Part shown: positions 57,215 to 64,000 of the stretch, piece by piece
Layout: each line of letters starts with the position of its first letter
Numbering within the stretch: position 1 is the first letter of the stretch
Source of the DNA: Pseudonocardia sp. C8
Lineage (GTDB): Bacteria; Actinomycetota; Actinomycetes; Mycobacteriales; Pseudonocardiaceae
Direction: 5' to 3'
Assembly: GCF_014267175.1 (NCBI RefSeq)
Contig: NZ_JACMTR010000002.1
Coordinates: forward strand, 1,128,001-1,192,000
Length of the DNA stretch: 64,000 bases
Notes under the pieces: model-generated
Seen by the model: the letters and a program-made list of their open reading frames with translations, nothing else
Told to the model about the DNA's origin: nothing
The model's database searches: none
Position numbers and translations under genes: made by a program

Positions 57215-59587
57215 ATGACAGCCACGACGACAGCCACGACACCGCCCCCGCCGAGACTGCTGTTGCCGGGGCTGCGCCCGGTCGAACCGGGGCTGGAGAC
57301 GTACTGGGTGCGTCCGGCCGGTGTGACCACGCTGCGGCTCGACGCGGGGGACGAGCTGACCGTGATCGACCGGGCGGGCAGGCAGGCCGCCGAGGTGACC
57401 GTGATCGCCGCGAGCGGTGCCGGCGGTGCCGCGCTGGGTATCACGGCGGACGCGCCGGCGACCACGGTGCAGGCGCTGGCGGGCGCGGGGCCGGGCACCG
57501 GCGGTGCTGCCGACGAGATCCTCGCCGTGCTCGCCGGGGCCGGCGTCGACCCGGCCCGGGCCCGCGCGGCGCGGCTGTTCGGCGAGTGGTCACCGGCGGG
57601 CGCGCGGGAGACGTTCACCGCGGCCGAACCCGCCGATGTGCTCGTCGCCGCGCCCGCGCACACCATGACGGTCGACGACGCCGCCGCCAACCCGCCGTCC
57701 GACCTGCTGCTGGAGCTCCGGCGGGCGAACCCGCGCCGCCGGTTCGAGCCGCGGCTGCCGGCGCCGCTGGCCGAGCCGGTCCTGGACATGCGCATCGACG
57801 CGGCGACGGCGCGCGGCTACGAGGTCAAGGCCGGGCAGTACATCCAGATCATCGACGTCGAGGGCAGGCAGTGCTCGGACTTCCTGGCGTTCGACGGGCG
57901 CCGGCTCGACGCGGGCGTGGAGCGCGGCCTCGACGCGACGACGACGCGCTACTTCATGGGCAACGCGTACCCGCAGCCCGGGTTGTTCGGCAAATTCTAC
58001 GACCAGGACATGCAGCCGCTCGTGGAGGTGGTGCGCGACACCGTGGGCAGGCACGACACGTTCGGGCTGGCGTGCAACGCGAAGTACTACGAGGACCTGG
58101 GCTACCCCGGCCACGTGAACTGCACCGACAACTTCAACGCGCAGCTGGATCCCTACGGCATCGCGGCGCGCAAGGGCTGGCCCGCGCTGAACCTCTTCTA
58201 CAACACCGCGTTCGACGACAACAACCTGCTGGTGTTCGACGAGCCGTGGTCCCGGCCGGGCGACTACGTGCTCCTGCAGGCGCAGACCGACCTGGTCTGC
58301 GCGTCGTCGGCGTGCCCCGACGACGTCGACCCGTCGAACGCGTGGCTGCCCACCGACATCCATGTCCGTGTCTACGACGCGAAACGGAAGTTCTCCATGG
58401 CCATCTCCCACCGCGTCACCCCGGAGTCCGAGGCCGTGCTCACCAAGGAGACCGGGTTCGGCGAGCGGACCTCGAAGCTGACCCGGCAGTTCACCGAGTA
58501 CCGCGGCTACTGGCTGCCGACCAGCTTCGACGGCCACGGGCCGCAGGCGGAGTACTGGGCCTGCCGGGAGCGGGCCGCGGTGATGGACCTGTCGCCGCTG
58601 CGCAAGTTCGAGGTGCTCGGCCACGACGCCGAGGCGCTGCTGCAGGCCTGCGTGACCCGCAACATCCGCAAGCTCTCGCACGGGCAGGTCGTGTACTCGG
58701 CGATGTGCAACGAGACCGGCGGGATGATCGACGACTGCACGATCTTCCGGCTCGGCGACACCAACTTCCGGTTCGTCGGCGGCGACGAGTACGACGGCGT
58801 CTGGCTGCGCCGGCAGGCCGAGCGGCTCGGGCTGGACCAGGTGTGGGTGAAGGACTCCACCGACCAGCTGCACAACATCGCGGTGCAGGGGCCGGCCAGC
58901 CGCGACATCCTCCGCGGGATCATCTGGACCCCGCCGAACCAGCCCGCGTTCTCCGACCTGACCTGGTTCCGGTTCGCGATCGGGCGGATCGGCGACCACA
59001 ACGGCATTCCGCTGATCGTGTCCCGCACCGGCTACTCCGGCGAGCTCGGCTACGAGCTCTGGGTGCACCCCACGGACGCGCCGGCGCTGTGGGACGCCGT
59101 GTGGGAGGCCGGCGCGCCGCACGGCATGCTCCCGCTCGGCCTGGACGCGCTGGACATGCTCCGGATCGAGTCCGGGCTGGTGTTCGCCGGATACGACTTC
59201 TCCGACCAGACCGACCCCTACGAGGCGGGGATCGGGTTCACCGTGCCGCTCAAGACGAAGGAGGACGACTTCGTCGGCCGCGAGGCACTGCTGGAGCGCA
59301 AGGCCCACCCGCAGCGCACGCTCGTCGGGCTGGAGCTGGCGGGCAACGAGCCCGCCGCGCACGGCGACTGCGTCCACGTGGGCCGGTCGCAGGTCGGCGT
59401 CGTCACCAGCGCCACCCGCTCGCCGATCCTGCGCACGAACATCGCGCTGTGCCGGATCGCGGTGCAGCACGCCGAGATCGGGACCGAGGTCGAGGTGGGC
59501 AAGCTCGACGGCCATTCCAAGCGCATTCCCGCCCGGGTGGTGCGGTTCCCGTTCTACGACCCGGAGAAGCTCCGCCCACGCTCGTGA
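57215..59587 (+). CDS. tdm: trimethylamine N-oxide demethylase
   Basis: 790 residues. Layout: a degenerate DUF1989-like half (about 25-160), a full DUF1989-type domain (about 185-400) and a C-terminal GcvT/tetrahydrofolate domain (about 415-790, EYRGYWLPTSFDGHG...). This combination is that of Tdm. Cys287, Cys303 and Cys367 are spaced 16 and 64 residues apart, the spacing I recall for the zinc cysteines of Methylocella Tdm. It splits TMAO to dimethylamine and formaldehyde, captured on folate. ATG at 57215. A GcvT-only or dimethylglycine dehydrogenase call fails because no FAD domain is present. Confidence 0.87.
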   Translation: MTATTTATTPPPPRLLLPGLRPVEPGLETYWVRPAGVTTLRLDAGDELTVIDRAGRQAAEVTVIAASGAGGAALGITADAPATTVQALAGAGPGTGGAADEILAVLAGAGVDPARARAARLFGEWSPAGARETFTAAEPADVLVAAPAHTMTVDDAAANPPSDLLLELRRANPRRRFEPRLPAPLAEPVLDMRIDAATARGYEVKAGQYIQIIDVEGRQCSDFLAFDGRRLDAGVERGLDATTTRYFMGNAYPQPGLFGKFYDQDMQPLVEVVRDTVGRHDTFGLACNAKYYEDLGYPGHVNCTDNFNAQLDPYGIAARKGWPALNLFYNTAFDDNNLLVFDEPWSRPGDYVLLQAQTDLVCASSACPDDVDPSNAWLPTDIHVRVYDAKRKFSMAISHRVTPESEAVLTKETGFGERTSKLTRQFTEYRGYWLPTSFDGHGPQAEYWACRERAAVMDLSPLRKFEVLGHDAEALLQACVTRNIRKLSHGQVVYSAMCNETGGMIDDCTIFRLGDTNFRFVGGDEYDGVWLRRQAERLGLDQVWVKDSTDQLHNIAVQGPASRDILRGIIWTPPNQPAFSDLTWFRFAIGRIGDHNGIPLIVSRTGYSGELGYELWVHPTDAPALWDAVWEAGAPHGMLPLGLDALDMLRIESGLVFAGYDFSDQTDPYEAGIGFTVPLKTKEDDFVGREALLERKAHPQRTLVGLELAGNEPAAHGDCVHVGRSQVGVVTSATRSPILRTNIALCRIAVQHAEIGTEVEVGKLDGHSKRIPARVVRFPFYDPEKLRPRS

Positions 59588-59613
59588 GCAGTGGGGGACC
59601 TGGAAGGAGATGG

Positions 59614-59686
59614 TGCGCCGTCAGGGACTCGAACCCCGAACCCGCTGGTTAAGAGCCAGCTGCTCTGCCAATTGAGCTAACGGCGC
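59614..59686 (-). tRNA. tRNA-Lys (CTT), copy A
   Basis: 73 nt. Acceptor GCGCCGT/ACGGCGC, anticodon stem GCTGG/CCAGC with loop CTCTTAA giving anticodon CTT, T-arm with GGTTCGAGTCC. Identical over all 73 bases to the copy at 59722-59794. CCA not encoded. Confidence 0.96.
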
Positions 59687-59721
59687 AGTGGTGCCGGTGA
59701 AGCAGTACTGCCGGTATTGCG

Positions 59722-59794
59722 TGCGCCGTCAGGGACTCGAACCCCGAACCCGCTGGTTAAGAGCCAGCTGCTCTGCCAATTGAGCTAACGGCGC
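59722..59794 (-). tRNA. tRNA-Lys (CTT), copy B
   Basis: 73 nt, base-for-base the same as copy A, 35 bp away. Anticodon CTT reads AAG, the main lysine codon in this GC-rich genome. Confidence 0.96.
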
Positions 59795-59902
59795 ATGTGT
59801 TCTTGTGCGTTCTGTTCTTGTGCGTTCGCCCGCCCCGGGCGAGAACGACCCCGGAAAACTAGCACGATGCTTTCCGGGATCGATCGCCAGGGGTGGCGAC
59901 CG

Positions 59903-59976
59903 GGTGAGTGACGGGACTCGAACCCGCGGCCACCTGGACCACAACCAGGTGCTCTACCAACTGAGCTACACCCACC
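59903..59976 (-). tRNA. tRNA-His (GTG)
   Basis: 74 nt including the extra 5' G(-1) opposite the discriminator C, the tRNA-His identity pair. Acceptor GTGGGTG pairs with CACTCAC (one G-T). Anticodon loop TTGTGGT gives GTG. Lies between tRNA-Lys and orn, as in mycobacteria. Confidence 0.96.
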
Positions 59977-60053
59977 ATGCGACCTCTCCGGCCGGGGCCG
60001 GAAGCGCTCGTACAGCATAGCCCCCGGCCTCCCGGGCTCCGCGCGGGGGTCGT

Positions 60054-60695
60054 TCAGCCCTCCGCGGCACCCCCGGCCTGCGGCTCGGGCGGGGCCGCGA
60101 CCCCGGCGACGGCGGCCGCCGCGGCCTGGGCCTGCTCGCTGCTCGGCCCGGGCGGGGCCACGAACAGCACCTTGCGGTAGTAGGCGAGCTCGCGGATCGA
60201 CTCGCGGATGTCGGCGAGCGCGCGGTGGGCCAGCCCCTTCTCCGGCTTGGCGTAGAAGACCCGCGGGAACCAGCGACGGGCCAGCTCCTTCAGCGAGCTG
60301 ACGTCGATCATCCGGTAGTGCAGGTAGGCGTCCAGCTCCGGCATGTCCCGGGCGATGAACGCGCGGTCGGTCGCGATCGAGTTGCCGGCCAGCGGGGCGG
60401 AGCGGGCGTCCGGGACGTGCGCGCGGATGTAGTCGAGCACCATCCGCTCGGCCTCGGGCACGGTGAGGGTCGCCCGGCGGACCTCGTCGGTCAGTCCGGA
60501 GCGCTCGTGCATGTCCCGCACGACCTCGGGCATGTGGTCGAGCTTCTCGGCGGGGCAGGCGATCACGACGTCGACACCGTCACCCAGGATGTTCAGGTCA
60601 CCGTCGGTGACCAGCGCCGCGATCTCGATGAGCGCGTCCTTGCCCAGGTCGAGCCCGGTCATCTCACAGTCGATCCACACCAGCCGGTCGGTCAT
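60054..60695 (-). CDS. orn: oligoribonuclease
   Basis: 213 residues, DEDDh exonuclease: [11 protein letters not shown] gives Asp and Glu, [16 protein letters not shown] the second Asp, and [11 protein letters not shown] the His and last Asp. It degrades 2-5-mer RNAs and pGpG. The C-terminal 35 residues are Ala/Pro-rich and disordered, beyond the usual length. ATG at 60695; transcribed toward the tRNA genes. Confidence 0.96.
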   Translation of the reverse strand: MTDRLVWIDCEMTGLDLGKDALIEIAALVTDGDLNILGDGVDVVIACPAEKLDHMPEVVRDMHERSGLTDEVRRATLTVPEAERMVLDYIRAHVPDARSAPLAGNSIATDRAFIARDMPELDAYLHYRMIDVSSLKELARRWFPRVFYAKPEKGLAHRALADIRESIRELAYYRKVLFVAPPGPSSEQAQAAAAAVAGVAAPPEPQAGGAAEG

Positions 60696-60763
60696 TCCCG
60701 CAGACTATGTGACGCCGGTGCGCCTGGCGCGCGCCTGCGGGGGCGTGCCCTACGCTGCCGCCC

Positions 60764-62326
60764 GTGGCCGACAACACTCCTGCCCGCACGATCGCCGAGG
60801 GGTACGCCACCGACGGCGCCGCGCTGGAACTCGGCACGGTCGTCGTGGACGGCGCCTGCGACCCGGAGGCCCGGGTCCGCATCCCGCTCGCGACGCTGAA
60901 CCGGCACGGCCTGGTCGCCGGCGCCACCGGTACCGGCAAGACGAAGACGCTGCAGGCGATCGCCGGGCAGCTGTCCGACGCCGGCGTCCCGGTGCTGCTC
61001 GCCGACGTCAAGGGCGACCTGTCCGGGATGGCGCGTCCCGGTGAGCAGAGCGAGCGGGTCGACGCGCGGGCGCGCGACACCGGCGACGACTGGACCCCGA
61101 CGGCGTACCCGGTGCAGTTCCTGTCGCTGGGCGACGGCGGCACCGCCGTGCCGGTCCGGGCGACGCTCACCCAGTTCGGGCCGATCCTGCTCGCCAAGGT
61201 CCTGGGGCTCAACGCCACCCAGGAGTCCACCCTGGGGCTGATCTTCCACTGGGCCGACCAGCGCGGGCTGCCGCTGCTGGACACCAAGGACCTGCGCGCG
61301 GTCATCCAGCACCTCACCTCCGACGAGGGCAAGGCCGACCTCAAGGGGATCGGCGGCGTGTCGCCGGCGACGGCCGGGGTGATCCTGCGCGCGCTGGTGA
61401 ACCTGGAGGCCCAGGGCGGGGACACGTTCTTCGGGGAGCCGGAGTTCGACCCGGCCGACCTCATGCGGCAGATCGACGGTAAGGGTGTCGTCACGCTGCT
61501 GGAACTCGCCGAGCGCGCGGCGAACCCGGTGCTGTTCTCGACCTTCCTCATGTGGCTGCTCGCCGAGCTCCACGAGGAGCTCCCCGAGGCCGGTGACCTG
61601 GACCGGCCGAAGCTGGTCTTCTTCTTCGACGAGGCGCACCTGCTGTTCGCGGACGCGTCGAAGGCGTTCCTCGACCGGATCGAGCAGACCGTGAAGCTGA
61701 TCCGGTCCAAGGGCGTCGGCGTGTTCTTCTGCACGCAGCTGCCGACCGACGTGCCGAACGAGGTGCTGTCCCAGCTCGGCGCGCGGGTCCAGCACGCGCT
61801 GCGGGCGTTCACCCCGGAGGACCAGAAGGCGCTGTCCCGGACGGTCAAGACGTACCCGCGCTCGGAGGTCTACGACCTCGAGTCCGCGCTGACCTCGCTG
61901 GGTACCGGCGAGGCGATCGTGACGGTGCTGTCCGAGCGGGGCGCCCCCACGCCGGTGGCCTGGACCCGGCTGCGGGCGCCGCGGTCGTTGATGGCCGCGA
62001 TCGGCGACGACGCGGTCCGCGCGGAGGCGGCGGCCTCGCCGCTGCAGGCCAAGTACGGCGAGATGGTCGACCGCGACTCGGCCTACGAGCGGCTGACCGG
62101 GCGGATCGCGTCCGGTCCGGGTGGGGAGGCGACCCCGGTCGGGGCGCCGCCCGCCGCCGCGGGCACGCCGCCGGCGCAGCCCGCGCCGCCGCAGGACGGC
62201 GACGGCGGGTCGGGCTGGTTCTCCAAGGTCGGCGACTTCCTGCAGTCGCCGACCGGCCGGCAGATCACGAACACGGTGACCCGGGAGATCACCCGGAGCC
62301 TGTTCGGGACCCGCCGCAGGCGCTGA
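60764..62326 (+). CDS. HerA-like ATPase (DUF853)
   Basis: 520 residues. Walker A GATGTGKTKT (about 49-58), Walker B LVFFFDEAHLLF, and the LADVKGDLSGMARPG and FFCTQLPTDVPNEVLSQLGARVQHALRAFTP blocks typical of DUF853. The C-terminal 90 residues are Pro/Gly-rich and then basic. Family role unclear: proposed helicase or pilus-like ATPase. GTG at 60764. Its end overlaps the convergent PH-domain gene by 38 bp. Confidence 0.9.
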   Translation: MADNTPARTIAEGYATDGAALELGTVVVDGACDPEARVRIPLATLNRHGLVAGATGTGKTKTLQAIAGQLSDAGVPVLLADVKGDLSGMARPGEQSERVDARARDTGDDWTPTAYPVQFLSLGDGGTAVPVRATLTQFGPILLAKVLGLNATQESTLGLIFHWADQRGLPLLDTKDLRAVIQHLTSDEGKADLKGIGGVSPATAGVILRALVNLEAQGGDTFFGEPEFDPADLMRQIDGKGVVTLLELAERAANPVLFSTFLMWLLAELHEELPEAGDLDRPKLVFFFDEAHLLFADASKAFLDRIEQTVKLIRSKGVGVFFCTQLPTDVPNEVLSQLGARVQHALRAFTPEDQKALSRTVKTYPRSEVYDLESALTSLGTGEAIVTVLSERGAPTPVAWTRLRAPRSLMAAIGDDAVRAEAAASPLQAKYGEMVDRDSAYERLTGRIASGPGGEATPVGAPPAAAGTPPAQPAPPQDGDGGSGWFSKVGDFLQSPTGRQITNTVTREITRSLFGTRRRR

Positions 62327-63971
62327 CGCCGCCGACCGCCTCCGGGGTGACCTCGGCCATCAGCGCGACCGCGTCGCCCGCGGCCAGGTCGAGGATCCGC
62401 ACCGCACCGGACCCGGCCGCCGTCGTCGCCTCGAGGGTGACGAGGCCGGCCCGGCGCTGGAACACGGTCTGCCGGACCCGCCAGCCGATGACGCCGTCGC
62501 GGCGCAGCGCCGCCGTGGTCCGGAGCAGGGAACCCTGACGGGCGACGAGGTACTGCGCGTCGAGCCGGTGCCCGAGCGCCCGGTAGCGGTCCAGGCCCAG
62601 CGGCACGGCGGTCAGCACGAGCAGGCCCGCGGCGGCGACCGGCCACAGCGGACCGCCCGCGGCGGCGAGCACGGCCGCCGCCGCCGGGAACACCAGGGCG
62701 GGGACCACGGCCCGGACCAGCCGGCGGGTGCGTGCGGCCGGCGGGTGCGGGGTGAGCGGCCCCGAGGTGAGGCCCTCCCCGGCCCGGGCCGCGACCGCGG
62801 CGATGTGGTGGGCGTGCGCCCGCCGGACCGGCGGGCCGAGCGCCCCGCCGTGTGCCTTCTCGCTCTCCGAGCCGGCCAGTCCGACGGTCAGCGCGCCGGC
62901 CTGGGCGCCGCGGCCGAGCGCGCGGACCAGCAGCGGCTCGCCGACCGTCACCCCGCGCAGCCGCTGCTCGGACACCGACAGCGACCGGTGGGTGAGCAGG
63001 CCGCGGCGCACCCGCAGCGTGCCGTCGGGCTCGCGGGTCAGCCGGAAGCCCCACCACCGCTCCACGAACAGCGCGATCGAGCCGGCCACCATCAGCAGGA
63101 GCAGGGCGACGCCCCCGGCCAGCACCGACGCCCAGATCGGCGCGCCGGCCAGCTCGCCGGTGACGGCGGCGGCGCCGGGGAGGGTGCGCGGGTCGACGCC
63201 CGCCTCGTGCAGCAGGTTCCACCCGGCACCGGCCACCGCACCGACCGCGGCCAGCGACCCGGCGGTCAGCGGGGCGTAGCGCAGCGAGTCCCAGTCGAGG
63301 CGGTCCAGCTCCTCGCCGGGGCCGGGATCGGCCGGTCCGGTGACGTCGTCCCACCCTGCGGTGCCGGCCGGTCCGCCGGGGGAGCCCGGTCGGTCGGGGG
63401 AGTCCGGGCCGGCGGGGGAATCCGGCACGGCCTGCGGGCTCGGGCCGGCGGGCGGGTACGGCACCGGCCGGGACGCCGGACGCGCGAGCAGCTCGCGGCG
63501 CAGGCGCTCGGCCTCGGCCGTGGTGACGGCGTCGAGGTCCAGGCCGGACTCCTTGCCGCTCTGCCCGGAGCCGACCTTGACCACGCTCAGGCCGACGAGG
63601 CGGTGCAGCAGCGGCGCGGTGAGGTCGACGGTGCGGATCCGGTCCCGCGGGACCGAGCGGCGCTGCCGCTGCAGCAGGCCGCTGTGCAGCTGCACGCGTT
63701 CGGGGGTGATCCGGTAGCGGGTGGTCCGCCAGCGGACCACGCCGGCGGCGACGGCGACCACCGCGAGCCCGGCCGCGATCCACACCTGCACGGCGTCGCC
63801 CCGGCCCGCGCCGAAGAGCAGCAGGACGATCAGGGCCGGGGCCAGCTTGAGCAGCGCGGTCGCGGGCCCGACCAGCAGCATGAGCGCCGGGAGCCGGCGC
63901 CACTCGGCCGCCCCGGCCCCGCCGCCGGGTTCCGCATCGGCGAGGTCGGGGTCGGTCCCGCCGCTGCTCAC
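62289..63971 (-). CDS. PH-domain (bPH2, YdbT-like) membrane protein
   Basis: 560 residues. An N-terminal pair of spans precedes a bacterial PH domain (RYRITPERVQLHSGLLQRQRRSVPRDRIRTVD); a second PH-like stretch is near 320 (RVRRGLLTHRSLSVSEQRLRGV), a third near the C-terminus (YLVARQGSLLRTTAALRRDGVIGWRVRQTVF). A Pro/Gly-rich linker is at about 165-215. YdbT-type proteins may act in cell envelope stress or lipid sensing. GTG at 63971 overlaps the stop of an upstream gene. Confidence 0.85.
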   Translation of the reverse strand: MSSGGTDPDLADAEPGGGAGAAEWRRLPALMLLVGPATALLKLAPALIVLLLFGAGRGDAVQVWIAAGLAVVAVAAGVVRWRTTRYRITPERVQLHSGLLQRQRRSVPRDRIRTVDLTAPLLHRLVGLSVVKVGSGQSGKESGLDLDAVTTAEAERLRRELLARPASRPVPYPPAGPSPQAVPDSPAGPDSPDRPGSPGGPAGTAGWDDVTGPADPGPGEELDRLDWDSLRYAPLTAGSLAAVGAVAGAGWNLLHEAGVDPRTLPGAAAVTGELAGAPIWASVLAGGVALLLLMVAGSIALFVERWWGFRLTREPDGTLRVRRGLLTHRSLSVSEQRLRGVTVGEPLLVRALGRGAQAGALTVGLAGSESEKAHGGALGPPVRRAHAHHIAAVAARAGEGLTSGPLTPHPPAARTRRLVRAVVPALVFPAAAAVLAAAGGPLWPVAAAGLLVLTAVPLGLDRYRALGHRLDAQYLVARQGSLLRTTAALRRDGVIGWRVRQTVFQRRAGLVTLEATTAAGSGAVRILDLAAGDAVALMAEVTPEAVGGVSACGGSRTGSG

Positions 63972-64000
63972 GTCGCGTCCCCGGGGTGCCGGCCGGTCGT
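63968..64000 (-). CDS. 3' end of an upstream gene, probably a partner PH-domain protein
   Basis: Ten codons and a TGA stop (63968-63970) are open to the window edge, ending HPGDAT. The stop overlaps the PH-protein GTG in the usual GTGA arrangement. In related genomes a small YdbS-like PH protein precedes YdbT; identity here cannot be shown from ten residues. Confidence 0.35.
   Translation of the reverse strand, partial: TTGRHPGDAT

Noticed and set aside
57215..59587. Dimethylglycine/sarcosine dehydrogenase or simple GcvT
   Set aside because: There is no FAD-binding domain. The DUF1989 plus GcvT layout and the cysteine spacing fit Tdm.
54236..59587. Recent horizontal transfer of the tmm/tdm block
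   Set aside because: No flanking mobile genes, direct repeats or tRNA-bounded island edge were seen. The few softer codons at the tmm start are not enough.

Overview
The window is 64 kb of chromosome from a very GC-rich actinobacterium. Strong third-position GC, frequent GTG starts and 1-4 bp gene overlaps support this. The uppP / histidine phosphatase / DUF3090 / SCO1664-type module and the orn - tRNA-His - tRNA-Lys arrangement point to Pseudonocardiaceae, plausibly Pseudonocardia; that placement is an inference from gene content. No insertion sequence, phage gene, CRISPR array or plasmid function was seen. Nearly all genes look intact.

Layout. 1-6.5 kb: the C-terminal part of a GMC oxidoreductase, a DICT/degenerate-GGDEF protein, an aminotransferase divergent from an MFS exporter, a small membrane protein and a dimeric alpha-beta barrel protein. 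6.8-7.3 kb: a noncoding tandem array with a 62-bp period. 7.4-19.3 kb: a purine-to-glyoxylate catabolic region. The minus-strand operon hyi-glxR-gcl-glycerate kinase faces a plus-strand operon of malic enzyme, a DUF6986 CitE-like protein, ureidoglycine aminohydrolase, OHCU decarboxylase, HIU hydrolase, urate oxidase and an NCS2 permease. The two share a promoter region carrying TTCCGCA-type palindromes. Urate is taken up and oxidised to allantoin by genes here. Allantoinase and allantoate hydrolase must lie elsewhere. The glyoxylate released goes to tartronate semialdehyde and glycerate, and perhaps to malate and pyruvate.

19.4-25.5 kb: a second 62-bp repeat locus, then a cupin / NitT-TauT-type ABC transporter / MarR operon with a palindrome in its promoter, an acyl-CoA synthetase and tRNA-Leu. 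25.6-32.1 kb: conserved actinobacterial housekeeping genes (M20 peptidase, VOC protein, DUF5703, aldo-keto reductase, UppP, phosphatase, DUF3090, SCO1664-like). A 20-bp perfect inverted repeat separates these from a HelR-like HelD helicase. 34.5-39 kb: epoxide-hydrolase-like protein, 6-phosphogluconate dehydrogenase, threonine dehydratase-like enzyme and two DinB paralogues. 39.1-45.8 kb: a glycerol locus, glpF-glpK-glpD on the minus strand, divergent from an IclR regulator and a second glycerol kinase. 45.9-46.1 kb: the third 62-bp repeat locus. 46.2-51.6 kb: MatC-like carrier, SCO6745-like protein, TerC, ABM-domain protein, WYL regulator and a methyltransferase.

51.7-59.6 kb: a probable trimethylamine catabolic locus. 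A 782-residue NB-ARC/LuxR regulator is divergent from trimethylamine monooxygenase (tmm), a DMT permease, a 99-residue winged-helix-like protein, a 37-residue single-span membrane peptide and a TMAO demethylase (tdm) whose three cysteines are spaced like the known zinc ligands. 59.6-64 kb: two identical tRNA-Lys genes, tRNA-His, oligoribonuclease, a HerA-like ATPase and a PH-domain membrane protein.

The items most worth a second look are the 62-bp repeat family at three unlinked sites, the palindrome family sharing CGTGAGTGGTT arms, the Tmm/Tdm locus with its regulator and two tiny genes, and the malic enzyme/DUF6986 pair placed where a malate synthase would be expected.
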